The position numbers and the translations under genes were made by a program. From positions 1 to 9,043 of the forward strand of contig DAOWNX010000021.1 in assembly GCA_030642335.1 (NCBI GenBank): 9,043 bases of DNA. The letters are read 5' to 3'. The DNA comes from Caldisericota bacterium. GTDB lineage: Bacteria; Caldisericota; Caldisericia; Caldisericales; Caldisericaceae. Of this stretch, positions 1 through 7,109 are shown piece by piece. The notes beneath the pieces were generated by a model. The model saw only the letters and a list, made by a program, of their open reading frames with translations, made no database searches and had not been told where the DNA came from. Positions within the stretch are counted from its first letter, which is position 1. Every line of letters begins with the position of its first letter.

Positions 1-503
1 CCATTTTTTATTTTGCAGGGAAGGACTGTCAGATTACTACGTTAACCTCCGCCTACATATATAATTATGCAAGGGGGGGAGAAAAAAAGGTTTTTTGTAT
101 GCTTCTTGGAGAGTTATTGAAAAGATGCTAATGCCTTATGAATACTACTTGTGTTGAAGAATAAAAAAATATTTATTTTTATTTAAACTTTAAAAAAACT
201 AAAGTTAGTTCATTAAGAATAAAAATCATTCAAAATAAAACCAAATGATAAAGAACTCCTTAAATGTATCGAAGATATATTTAAAAAATGAATGAAAAAA
301 AATGACTTTTTATTTAAGCACCTCTTAGCAATTCCGCCAAGTCTTGAAGCAGTTTACTGACCTCCCAGGAAGCGGCGTGAACTCCCCTCATCTCCACCAA
401 ATAATTAGATAAAGACATTGTGAAAATTCAAAAATATCTAAGGCAGCTTCTTATCACACAAAATATTCTCAAAAAACTATCTTGGAGAAAATTAATACTT
501 CTC
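1..503. other. gene-poor AT-rich region
   Basis: I see no convincing gene in this stretch. Much of it, especially about 120-310, is very AT-rich with A and T runs. A run of seven G lies at 73-79. A frame open on the plus strand from the left edge to a TAA at 129-131 resembles nothing I know. The only compositional break is a GC-rich patch at about 318-395, listed separately. No clear rho-independent terminator is visible for the minus-strand operon that ends at 504. The best inverted repeats are weak: TTCTC/GAGAA at 466-470 and 485-489, and AACTTTA/TAAAGTT at 186-192 and 200-206. Transcription may end outside a canonical hairpin or run on. Confidence 0.6.
314..418 (-). other. possible 34-residue ORF in a GC-rich patch (doubtful)
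   Basis: On the minus strand an ATG at 418 opens a 34-codon frame ending in TAA at 314. Residues about 14-32 read as an amphipathic helix rich in Leu, Glu and Lys (for example EVSKLLQDLAELL). The start has no Shine-Dalgarno site. The second ATG has GGTGGAG directly against it, which is too close. About 55% of bases 318-395 are G or C by my count, while the flanks are strongly AT-rich. It could be the decayed 3' end of a former gene, a short peptide gene, or a structured RNA. It loosely recalls the C-terminal helix of small four-helix-bundle proteins, but the match is too short to name a family. Confidence 0.15.
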
Positions 504-1685
504 TTAAATGCGATTCAACGCATCAAGAGCAATTCTTACATGCATTTCTACGCCAATGGGAAGCACATCCTCATCGATGTTAAAATATGCGGAATGATGC
601 GGTTTATCAAGACCTTTCTTCTTGTTCTGTGAGCCAAGCCAAAAAAAGACACCAGGAACTTTTTTAAGGAAATAGGACATATCTTCTCCTCCCATGGAAG
701 TGGGAGTCTCAATAATTTTTTCCGCTCCGACAACGTCTTTTGCAATAGTTCGCACAAATTCTGTTTCGCTAGAATCATTTAAAATAGGCGGATAACCAAA
801 ACGGTAAGACAACTCAGCAGTTCCTCTAAATGCTTTTGCCACATCTTTTGATATTTGCCCAATTCTTTTAGAAACTGTACAAGCAACTTTAGGGTCAAGA
901 GTTCGTACAGTACCCAAAAGTTCGGCATATTCCGGAATTACATTAAATGTATCACCGGAAGATATTTTACCAACAGTAAGTACGGCCGGCTGAAGTGGGT
1001 CAACTTCTCGTGCAACAATCGCCTGCAATGCAATAACGATGTGGGACGCAATCAATACCGGGTCAACAGATGTATGAGGATAAGCACCATGCCCGCCTTT
1101 CCCTGTTATCCGTACAGAAAATCTATCCGCTTGAGCTGTAAAAATGCCGGGTTTAATAGCAACTACACCACAAGGAAACATATTCCCAAGGTGCAATCCA
1201 TACGCTCTATCCACATGTGGCTTTTCCAGAACGCCTTCCTCGATCATTTTTGCAGCACCACCCGGATCTTTTTCCTCAGATGGCTGAAATACAAATTTTA
1301 TATTTCCCTTAATTTCCTCTTTATGATGCGAAAGGATTTTGGCAGCAACAAGAAGCATGGCAGTATGAGCATCATGACCACAAGCATGCATCACGCCTTT
1401 ATTCACAGATTTATAGGGAATTTTATTCATTTCCTCAATTGGTAAAGCATCCATGTCTGCCCTTAAAAGAATTGTTTTGCCTTTTTCTTTTCCTCTAAGA
1501 ATGCCAACAACTCCTGTTTTTGCAATGCCGCTCTTAACTTCCAGGCCACACTCTTTTAGATAATTCTCCACAATCTTTGCAGTCCTCTTTTCCTTAAACG
1601 CTAATTCAGGATGCATATGAAAATCTCTTCGTAATTTAGTAACTTCGTCTTTAAAAGATTTAACTTCTTTCCGTACAGCATCCAT
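504..1685 (-). CDS. M20 family amidohydrolase (N-acyl-amino-acid / hippurate hydrolase type)
   Basis: This 393-residue protein has the normal length of the M20D amidohydrolases, which use a binuclear metal centre to remove acyl groups from N-acyl amino acids or related amides in the cytoplasm. Visible motifs in order are HPELAF (25-30), the metal-binding HACGHD (Cys102, His104), QPSEE (134-138, catalytic and metal-binding glutamates), GLHLG with His165, the lid-domain GKGGHGAYPH (195-204, His199), GGEDMSYF (332-339) and PHHS (362-365). No signal peptide is seen. The ATG at 1685 follows a strong GAGGAGGAG site about 5 nt upstream, which supports this start. It is the last gene of the minus-strand series, 93 nt after the response regulator, so it may have its own promoter as well. 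The substrate cannot be told from sequence: aminoacylase, hippuricase, N-acetyl-diaminopimelate and IAA-amino-acid hydrolases share these motifs. Family assignment is firm, substrate is open. Confidence 0.93.
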   Translation of the reverse strand: MDAVRKEVKSFKDEVTKLRRDFHMHPELAFKEKRTAKIVENYLKECGLEVKSGIAKTGVVGILRGKEKGKTILLRADMDALPIEEMNKIPYKSVNKGVMHACGHDAHTAMLLVAAKILSHHKEEIKGNIKFVFQPSEEKDPGGAAKMIEEGVLEKPHVDRAYGLHLGNMFPCGVVAIKPGIFTAQADRFSVRITGKGGHGAYPHTSVDPVLIASHIVIALQAIVAREVDPLQPAVLTVGKISSGDTFNVIPEYAELLGTVRTLDPKVACTVSKRIGQISKDVAKAFRGTAELSYRFGYPPILNDSSETEFVRTIAKDVVGAEKIIETPTSMGGEDMSYFLKKVPGVFFWLGSQNKKKGLDKPHHSAYFNIDEDVLPIGVEMHVRIALDALNRI

Positions 1686-1778
1686 AACTCCTCCTCGTTT
1701 AATAAATCAAAAAATTTTAGATAAAAAATCACAATAAACTTCAAGAAATTCAAATTTTTAACCAGACATTACTGTCAT

Positions 1779-3188
1779 TTATTGATCAGAAGAGCCGTTA
1801 TCGAAATTAATCTCATAACCCCTTATTTTGTTAAAAAGAGATTTTCTTGATATTCCTAACATTTTAGCCGCTTTCGTTTTGTTACCGTTAGCCTTTTTAA
1901 TAGCTCTCACAATCATCTCTTTTTCTATTTCGGCAATAGCTTTAGGAAGAGGGACAACAGTATTGCCACCTTCCTTTTGCGCGATTGCTGTAATACTCGT
2001 TTTTTCTCCGGCTTTCTGTGCCATTTCCGGAGGAAGATGGTCCATCATTATAAGAGGAGCAGATGTAATAATCACTCCTCTGGCAATAGCATTTTCCAGC
2101 TCTCTTACGTTACCAGGCCAATCATAATCCATAAACAATCTCATCACATCATCAGAAACTCCTTGAACTATTTTGCCATACTTTTTCGAGAATTTAGCAA
2201 CAAAATAATCCACCAATAAAGGCATATCCACCTTTCTTTCCTTTAGAGGAGGTACATTAATTGCAACAACATTTAACCTGTAGTACAAATCTTCTCGAAA
2301 CTTATCTTCCTTCACTAACTCTTCAAGATTTCGATTTGTTGCCGCTAATATTCTCGCTTGTGAAACAATCGTCTCCTTTCCTCCGATACGCTCAAACGTC
2401 TTTTCTTGAAGCACCCTAAGCAACTTTGCCTGAAGAACAAGTCCCATATCTCCTATTTCATCAAGAAAAATTGTTCCCTTTTCCGCCTGCTCAAATTTGC
2501 CAATATGCCTTGCAATAGCATCCGTAAATGCCCCCTTTTCATGGCCAAAAAGCTCTGATTCCAACAAGCTTTCAGGAATTGCAGCACAATTTACCACTAT
2601 AAATGGTTTATTTTTTCTGTTGCTATGGAAGTAAATTGCTTTCGCTACTAATTCTTTCCCTGTCCCGCTTTCGCCACGAATTAGTACAGTAACATCCGAA
2701 TCGGCTACACGTCCGATATCCTTATAAACTTCTTGCATTTCAGAAGATTCTCCCACTATCTCATCTTGTTTATAATTATTGCCCGACTTAACTTTTTCAA
2801 AACTTGATGATAATTCTTTTAATTCAATGGCTTTTCTAACTTTTATTTTTACCTCTTCAATATCAAACGGCTTTGTGAGATAATCATAAGCACCTTTCTT
2901 CATTGCCTTGATTGCCAAATCAGAACTTCCGTAAGCAGTAATAAAAATCACAGGAAGATCAGGGGATATTTCTCTGATCTTTAAAAACGCTTCCATTCCA
3001 TCCATGACTGGCATTCTTACATCTAACAGAACGCAATCCGGAGAACTTTTCGCTACAAAATCAACTGCTTTTTGTCCGTTATCAACTGTTACAACAGTAT
3101 AATCCTCTTCATCAAGCACTTCAGTAAGAAGAGCCCTTACATCCTCTTCATCGTCCGCAATTAAAATTACATATTTTTTAAGCTTCAT
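1779..3188 (-). CDS. NtrC-family sigma-54-dependent response regulator
   Basis: A complete 469-residue activator that, when phosphorylated, should drive sigma-54 RNA polymerase by ATP hydrolysis. The receiver domain (about 5-120) has the acidic pair at D12-D13, phospho-acceptor Asp56 in LLDVRMP, Thr84 and Lys106. The AAA+ domain (about 143-375) has Walker A GESGTGKE (172-179), the sigma-54 contact loop at 219-224, Walker B with FLDEIGD (241-247), an R-finger region near LYYRLNV (301-307) and the WPGNVREL motif (357-364). A Fis-type helix-turn-helix occupies about 417-460 with NKTKAAKMLGISRKSLFNKI. The contact loop reads GAFTDA rather than the usual GAFTGA; the essential Phe and Thr are kept. 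The start ATG overlaps the end of the kinase gene by 11 nt and has AGGAG about 9 nt upstream inside the kinase gene, so the pair is probably translationally coupled. It is of the AtoC/ZraR/NtrC class; its target genes are unknown. Confidence 0.96.
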   Translation of the reverse strand: MKLKKYVILIADDEEDVRALLTEVLDEEDYTVVTVDNGQKAVDFVAKSSPDCVLLDVRMPVMDGMEAFLKIREISPDLPVIFITAYGSSDLAIKAMKKGAYDYLTKPFDIEEVKIKVRKAIELKELSSSFEKVKSGNNYKQDEIVGESSEMQEVYKDIGRVADSDVTVLIRGESGTGKELVAKAIYFHSNRKNKPFIVVNCAAIPESLLESELFGHEKGAFTDAIARHIGKFEQAEKGTIFLDEIGDMGLVLQAKLLRVLQEKTFERIGGKETIVSQARILAATNRNLEELVKEDKFREDLYYRLNVVAINVPPLKERKVDMPLLVDYFVAKFSKKYGKIVQGVSDDVMRLFMDYDWPGNVRELENAIARGVIITSAPLIMMDHLPPEMAQKAGEKTSITAIAQKEGGNTVVPLPKAIAEIEKEMIVRAIKKANGNKTKAAKMLGISRKSLFNKIRGYEINFDNGSSDQ

Positions 3189-4581
3189 TCCTTATATCTC
3201 CTATAGGTAAATAAATATGAAATGTAGTACCTTTGTTTTTTTCACTCTTAACACTTATTTTACCACCATGCTCCTTAACTACTCGATAAGCAATAGCAAG
3301 GCCCAAACCTGTTCCTTCTGCTTTTGTAGTATAGAACGGCACAAAGATATGTTCCAGCTGATCTTTATCCATTCCTGCACCCGTATCGCGGATGGAAATT
3401 TCCAGGAATTGCTCCTTTCTTGCAGAACTAACAATCAGCTTTCCTTTATCCCCCATGGATTGCACTGAATTAATCACAAGATTAAGAAACAATTCTTTAC
3501 ATTTCTTTTCATCCGCCTCTATCATTTCTGTCTGACAATTATTAATAAATTCAATTTCTCTACCCGCTGCATACTGCTTGCCCATTGAAATAATTTCGTC
3601 AATAAAAGTAGAAATATTAAATTTTATTTTCTTAAGCGGAGATGGCCTACCATAATTCAAAAGATCCTGTACAATTTTATTTAATCTATACGTTTCTCTT
3701 AAAATTGGTTTCACATATTTTTCTTCATTTTTTCCTTGCAGTTTCTTCTCGAGAATCTGTGCAAAACCCTTTATAGAAGTAAGAGGGTTACGAACCTCGT
3801 GTACCACACCCGCAGTAAACATCCCCAGAGTCCTAAGCGATTCATTACGCTGAGCTTCTTCAATATTTCTCTTCAGACTTTCAGCCATGCTATTAATAGA
3901 AGTAGCAATAGCCCCTATTTCTCCTCCAAAGCTAGGAAATCTAAAATCCAAATTTTGTTCTAATACTTTTAACCCCTTATTAATTCTTACAATTTTGCTT
4001 GTAAACATCGATGAAATCAACAATATAAAAATTGCAGCTAAAATTGCTGAATAAACAGTCACTTTATTTGCTTCCATCTTTATATCTTCAACAGGCCCCA
4101 TAATGATAGAATATGGCTCATCTACAAAGATATACCCCTCTGCCATTTTTTTTGTCGTAACATATTTTATGACAGTAAGTTTTTTATCAAGCTTATATTG
4201 ATCTAACCCCATATATACAATTTCATCATTTATTGGAGGAATATAATAACCAAATTCAAGCTCCGGGAAATTCTTCCGATACTCATCAAAATACTCTTCA
4301 AACAAAGGTTTAAGAAATTTTGTGATATAAAGCTTCTGTTCGTCAATGGTAAGATGGCCAAAATCATACTGCCAGGCAACTCCATCATACATCTTTTGAT
4401 ATCTTTCCGCTAGCTGATTTGTAACAACCTCCAGTCTTTTTGTTTCAACATTAAAAATCTCGCTTTCTACATTTCTTACGACCATAGAAGTGATAAAAAC
4501 CATTGATACAACGACAAAAACCACCAGGATAGTAGTTAACTGAAATCTTATTGATTGAAAAAATTTCTTTACGCTATTCAT
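3178..4581 (-). CDS. membrane sensor histidine kinase, NtrB/AtoS-like partner of the downstream regulator
   Basis: With the start chosen here the protein is 467 residues. It has a short basic N-terminus, a membrane helix at about 13-35, an extracytoplasmic region of about 137 residues (37-173), a second helix at about 174-193, a HAMP-like linker (about 194-245) and a kinase core. The phospho-acceptor is His261 in HEVRNPLTSIKG. The N box is at 364-376 with Asn371 (LNLVINSVQSM), the G1 box is DTGAGM (399-404), and the glycine-rich box is GTGLGLA (423-429). The H box with HEVRNP and the neighbouring NtrC protein place it with NtrB/AtoS/ZraS kinases. An in-frame TTG at 4605 would add eight residues and overlap the upstream gene. 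I prefer the ATG at 4581: it starts 1 nt after the upstream TAA, gives a normal MNSVKK leader, and has AGGGAG 13 nt upstream. The sensor region contains no family I can name with confidence. Confidence 0.95.
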   Translation of the reverse strand: MNSVKKFFQSIRFQLTTILVVFVVVSMVFITSMVVRNVESEIFNVETKRLEVVTNQLAERYQKMYDGVAWQYDFGHLTIDEQKLYITKFLKPLFEEYFDEYRKNFPELEFGYYIPPINDEIVYMGLDQYKLDKKLTVIKYVTTKKMAEGYIFVDEPYSIIMGPVEDIKMEANKVTVYSAILAAIFILLISSMFTSKIVRINKGLKVLEQNLDFRFPSFGGEIGAIATSINSMAESLKRNIEEAQRNESLRTLGMFTAGVVHEVRNPLTSIKGFAQILEKKLQGKNEEKYVKPILRETYRLNKIVQDLLNYGRPSPLKKIKFNISTFIDEIISMGKQYAAGREIEFINNCQTEMIEADEKKCKELFLNLVINSVQSMGDKGKLIVSSARKEQFLEISIRDTGAGMDKDQLEHIFVPFYTTKAEGTGLGLAIAYRVVKEHGGKISVKSEKNKGTTFHIYLPIGDIRNEA

Positions 4582-4582
4582 C

Positions 4583-5542
4583 TTAAACAGATAACTCCCT
4601 GGCAAGCTTATATAGTTTTAAGTTTAATTTCTTTTTCTTTGTTACAGCCTGCTCTAACGGTATTAGAACAATTTTATTGCTTTTTATTCCAACAATTTTA
4701 CCTTTTTCCTTATCAAGAAGGGCATCTACCGCCTTCTCTCCTAATGCAGAAGCAAGTAGTCTATCAAAACGAGTAGGAGAACCACCCCGCTGAATATGTC
4801 CAAGTACTGCAACTCTCGTATCAATAGTAATACGCTCCTGAATTATTTTTCCAAGATCTCTTGCATGAATTGCCCCTTCAGCACACACAATAAGGTGGTG
4901 CATCTTTTTCTTTTTCATCCCATTTTTGATATCATCTACAATCTCATTAATATTAAATTTCACTTCTGGCACAAGAATAATATCTGCACCACCAGCAATA
5001 CCAGCATCCATAGCAATAAACCCAGCATCTCTCCCCATAACTTCTACAATAAAAGTACGATCATGCGATTCTGCTGTATCCCTTATTTTATCAATTGCAT
5101 CAATTGCAGTATTGACAGCGGTGTCAAATCCAATTGTGTAATCCATTCCCCACAAATCATTATCAATAGTAGATGCAATACCTATTGTAGGAAAACCTTT
5201 TTTAAAAAGAGCAAGACTTCCTGCCTGAGATCCATTGCCACCAACCACAATGAGCCCTTCTATCCCTTTTTCTTTCATATTTTTAATTGCTCTCAATTGT
5301 TTCTTTTCTTCTTTGAATTCAATAGTTCTGCTCGTCTTGAGCACTGTCCCGCCCTTTTCTAAAATACCACTCACATCACGAGGAAGCATCTGACGAAAAT
5401 CCTTCTCCAATAATCCTCGATATCCACGATAAATACCGATTACTTTAACCCCTCGCACATACCCAACGCGCACAACACTTCTTATGGCAGCGTTCATCCC
5501 GGGAGCATCACCTCCTGAAGTAAGAACAGCAATCCTTTTCAT
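4583..5542 (-). CDS. pfkA: 6-phosphofructokinase, ATP-type scaffold with altered nucleotide site
   Basis: This 319-residue protein matches bacterial PfkA in length and aligns without gaps to the classical residue numbering. PfkA phosphorylates fructose 6-phosphate to fructose 1,6-bisphosphate in glycolysis. Conserved are GGDAPGMN (10-17), Arg72, the catalytic TIDND (125-129, base Asp127), Arg162, MGR (169-171), Glu222, Arg243, His249 and Arg252. Effector-site arginines Arg21, Arg25 and Arg154 are also present. Two positions are odd. The nucleotide motif is GGNGS (101-105), with Asn in place of Asp103, the residue known to help hold Mg-ATP. Position 124 is Ser instead of the Gly of ATP enzymes or the Lys of PPi enzymes. 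Gly104 suggests ATP rather than PPi. It may be an active kinase with changed metal use or a regulatory subunit of the adjacent enzyme. Its ATG overlaps the upstream phosphofructokinase stop as ATGA, a sign of translational coupling. Confidence 0.92.
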   Translation of the reverse strand: MKRIAVLTSGGDAPGMNAAIRSVVRVGYVRGVKVIGIYRGYRGLLEKDFRQMLPRDVSGILEKGGTVLKTSRTIEFKEEKKQLRAIKNMKEKGIEGLIVVGGNGSQAGSLALFKKGFPTIGIASTIDNDLWGMDYTIGFDTAVNTAIDAIDKIRDTAESHDRTFIVEVMGRDAGFIAMDAGIAGGADIILVPEVKFNINEIVDDIKNGMKKKKMHHLIVCAEGAIHARDLGKIIQERITIDTRVAVLGHIQRGGSPTRFDRLLASALGEKAVDALLDKEKGKIVGIKSNKIVLIPLEQAVTKKKKLNLKLYKLARELSV

Positions 5543-6555
5543 TTCAAAAACACCTTGAGCAATTTAAGCCAATCATTAGAAACCATTTTCAGCTTTCCTA
5601 CTGCCTGATCCAGTGGAACTGCATCAATCTTATTATTAACTATTGCCGCCATTTTTCCAAATTCTCCACTATGCACCATATCTACCGCCTTTACCCCTAC
5701 ACGAGTCCCAAGCATTCTGTCAAATATAGTAGGAGAACCACCTCTCTGTATATGACCAATTACTGCTGAGCGCGTAGGAATGTCTATCTTTTCTTTTATG
5801 ATACTAGCCACAAATTCGCCCACACCTCTCTTCTGAAGAAGTTTATGTCCAAACTGATCCACTTCGCTATCAGAATCAACGGGAAGTTCTGTTCCTTCAG
5901 AAACGACAACAAGCGCATATCCTTTGCGTTTATAACTTTTTTTAAGATGCTCACACATTGCATCAAAATCTGGTTTTTCTTCCGGAAGAAGCACCCAATT
6001 CGCGCCACCTGCTATACCTGTAAACAGAGCTACCCATCCTGTATGTCTTCCCATTACTTCAAGTACTATAATTCTACGATGAGAACGCGCAGTATCTCTC
6101 AATCTATTCAAGGCATCCACAGCAATACTCACTGAAGTATCAAATCCAAATGTATAATCCGTGCCACTGAGATCATTATCCATCGTTTTCGGCACTCCAA
6201 CTACATTCACCCCTAATTTGTACAGTTTTGATGCGACACCGAGTGTATCATCACCTCCAATTGCAATAAGCACCTCTATTCCTAATTTTTTAAGATTTTC
6301 AATAACTCGTTCGGCACCATTCTCTATAGCAAAAAGATTTGTGCGCGATGTAAACAAAATTGTACCACCATAATTTATAATTTCGTCAACACTTTTTAAG
6401 TCAAGTGAACGAGTTAAGCATTCAAGAGGTCCTTTCCATCCCTCTTCAAAACCTATCACTTCATCATTGTAATCAAGTGCTCTATAAACAACTCCCCTTA
6501 TGGCAGGATTTAAACCGGGACAATCTCCTCCTCCTGTCAAAACTCCTATTTTCAT
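5539..6555 (-). CDS. 6-phosphofructokinase, probably pyrophosphate-dependent
   Basis: A 338-residue phosphofructokinase with GGGDCPGLN (8-16), TSRT (69-72), GGDDTLG (100-106), PKTMDND (122-128), the MGRHTGW motif, and a late GHIQRGGSPT stretch that binds fructose 6-phosphate. In this family the phosphoryl donor follows two positions, 104 and 124 in E. coli numbering: Gly/Gly for ATP, Asp/Lys for PPi. Here the equivalents are Asp103 and Lys123, so a reversible PPi-dependent reaction is expected. The CPGLN start and GGDDTLG resemble the Amycolatopsis-type PPi enzymes more than PfkA. The ATG at 6555 has a strong TAGGAGG site that lies inside the end of pncC; only 1 nt separates the two genes. 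The downstream phosphofructokinase overlaps it by 4 nt. The family call is firm. Donor use is inferred from the two diagnostic residues. Confidence 0.93.
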   Translation of the reverse strand: MKIGVLTGGGDCPGLNPAIRGVVYRALDYNDEVIGFEEGWKGPLECLTRSLDLKSVDEIINYGGTILFTSRTNLFAIENGAERVIENLKKLGIEVLIAIGGDDTLGVASKLYKLGVNVVGVPKTMDNDLSGTDYTFGFDTSVSIAVDALNRLRDTARSHRRIIVLEVMGRHTGWVALFTGIAGGANWVLLPEEKPDFDAMCEHLKKSYKRKGYALVVVSEGTELPVDSDSEVDQFGHKLLQKRGVGEFVASIIKEKIDIPTRSAVIGHIQRGGSPTIFDRMLGTRVGVKAVDMVHSGEFGKMAAIVNNKIDAVPLDQAVGKLKMVSNDWLKLLKVFLK

Positions 6556-6556
6556 T

Positions 6557-7021
6557 TTAACCTCCTATTGTCTTAATTATCAATTCCATTGCTGCATCAA
6601 CTGCTTCTGTACGAATTTTTTCCCTATTGCCAGTAAAATGCTCTTCGATAACAGAAGTGTTTCCATTATAAAAAACAGCAATGTAAACTAAACCAACTGG
6701 TTTGTCTTCCTGATTTAAAGGACCTGCTACTCCTGTAAGTCCTACTCCTATATCAGAATTAAAAATCAAAGAAACATTTTTTGCCAGATAAGAAACTGTT
6801 TTTTTGCTCACCAAACCTCTATTCCTTAACGTGCTTTCGGGCACATTTAATATCTTTTCCTTTGCAAAATAACTATATGCTACAATGCCACCTAAAAAAT
6901 AATCGGAGCTTCCGGGAATGTCTGTAATTCTTTTAGAAAACAACCCGCCTGTCAGAGATTCTGTAACAGCAATAGTAAACCTTCTGTCTTTTAATAATTT
7001 TCCTAATCTTTTTTCTAACAT
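6557..7021 (-). CDS. pncC: CinA C-terminal family protein, nicotinamide-nucleotide amidohydrolase
   Basis: This 154-residue protein is the stand-alone C-terminal CinA domain, near the usual length of about 160. Family members deamidate nicotinamide mononucleotide to nicotinate mononucleotide, recycling the NMN released by NAD-dependent DNA ligase and other NAD-consuming reactions. Visible motifs are VTESLTGG (19-26, with the conserved Ser22 in the family's active site), PGSSDYFLGG (36-45) followed by VAYSYFAKEKIL with conserved Lys residues, GLVSKKTV, and the GVGLTGVAGP loop. The N-terminal MoCF/COG1058 domain of full-length CinA is absent, and no sign of it is left upstream. The ATG at 7021 has AGGAG about 5 nt upstream. 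It is the first gene of the minus-strand series, 1 nt from the PPi-type phosphofructokinase. Enzyme activity is inferred from the family; some members of this family are uncharacterised. Confidence 0.9.
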   Translation of the reverse strand: MLEKRLGKLLKDRRFTIAVTESLTGGLFSKRITDIPGSSDYFLGGIVAYSYFAKEKILNVPESTLRNRGLVSKKTVSYLAKNVSLIFNSDIGVGLTGVAGPLNQEDKPVGLVYIAVFYNGNTSVIEEHFTGNREKIRTEAVDAAMELIIKTIGG

Positions 7022-7037
7022 TTTTTCTCCTGTGCAA

Positions 7038-7065
7038 ATTTTACACGTTTTTTTATTTTATGCAA
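7038..7065 (-). promoter_or_regulatory. candidate promoter for the pncC-pfk operon
   Basis: On the minus strand TTGCAT (7065-7060; four of six consensus bases) and TAAAAT (7043-7038; five of six) are separated by 16 nt. A start site about 7 nt further on would leave a leader of only about 10 nt, with the AGGAG ribosome site almost at the RNA 5' end. That makes the assignment tentative. It is the best sigma-70-like match I found in the divergent region in this direction. Confidence 0.3.
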
Positions 7066-7109
7066 CTTTCACAAGGATTCATTGGCAGTTTTTCCGTAAT
7101 ATTAAAAAA

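Noticed and set aside
3..131. Plus-strand frame open from the left edge to TAA, possible gene 3' end
   Set aside because: The roughly 42-residue translation matches no family I know, crosses a G7 run, and lies in AT-rich DNA where a frame this long can arise by chance.
186..206. Inverted repeat AACTTTA/TAAAGTT as a terminator
   Set aside because: The stem is only 7 bp and AT-rich, and neither strand has a proper T tract after it.
321..340. A sigma-54-like promoter on the minus strand (TTGGC followed by TTGCT) in the GC-rich patch
   Set aside because: The GG and GC elements are about 3 nt too close. Sigma-54 promoters need fixed -24/-12 spacing, and there is no downstream gene in the right place.
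855..1445. Long plus-strand frame of 196 codons opposite the M20 gene
   Set aside because: It is antisense to a gene with all its catalytic motifs, has no ribosome site, and has a composition typical of a shadow frame.
1761..1778. GACA/TGTC palindrome after the response regulator as an operator
   Set aside because: The arms are only 4 bp, which is common by chance, and there is no second copy nearby.
4796..5362. Long plus-strand frame of 188 codons opposite pfkA
   Set aside because: It is rich in Asn, Ser, Cys and Ile as expected from the reverse of a coding frame, has no recognisable domain, and is fully inside pfkA.
7082..7097. TTGGCA upstream of proS as a -24 element or as a -35 box
   Set aside because: There is no GC at the -12 distance, and it lies 34 nt before the nearest TATAAT, far outside the sigma-70 spacing range.
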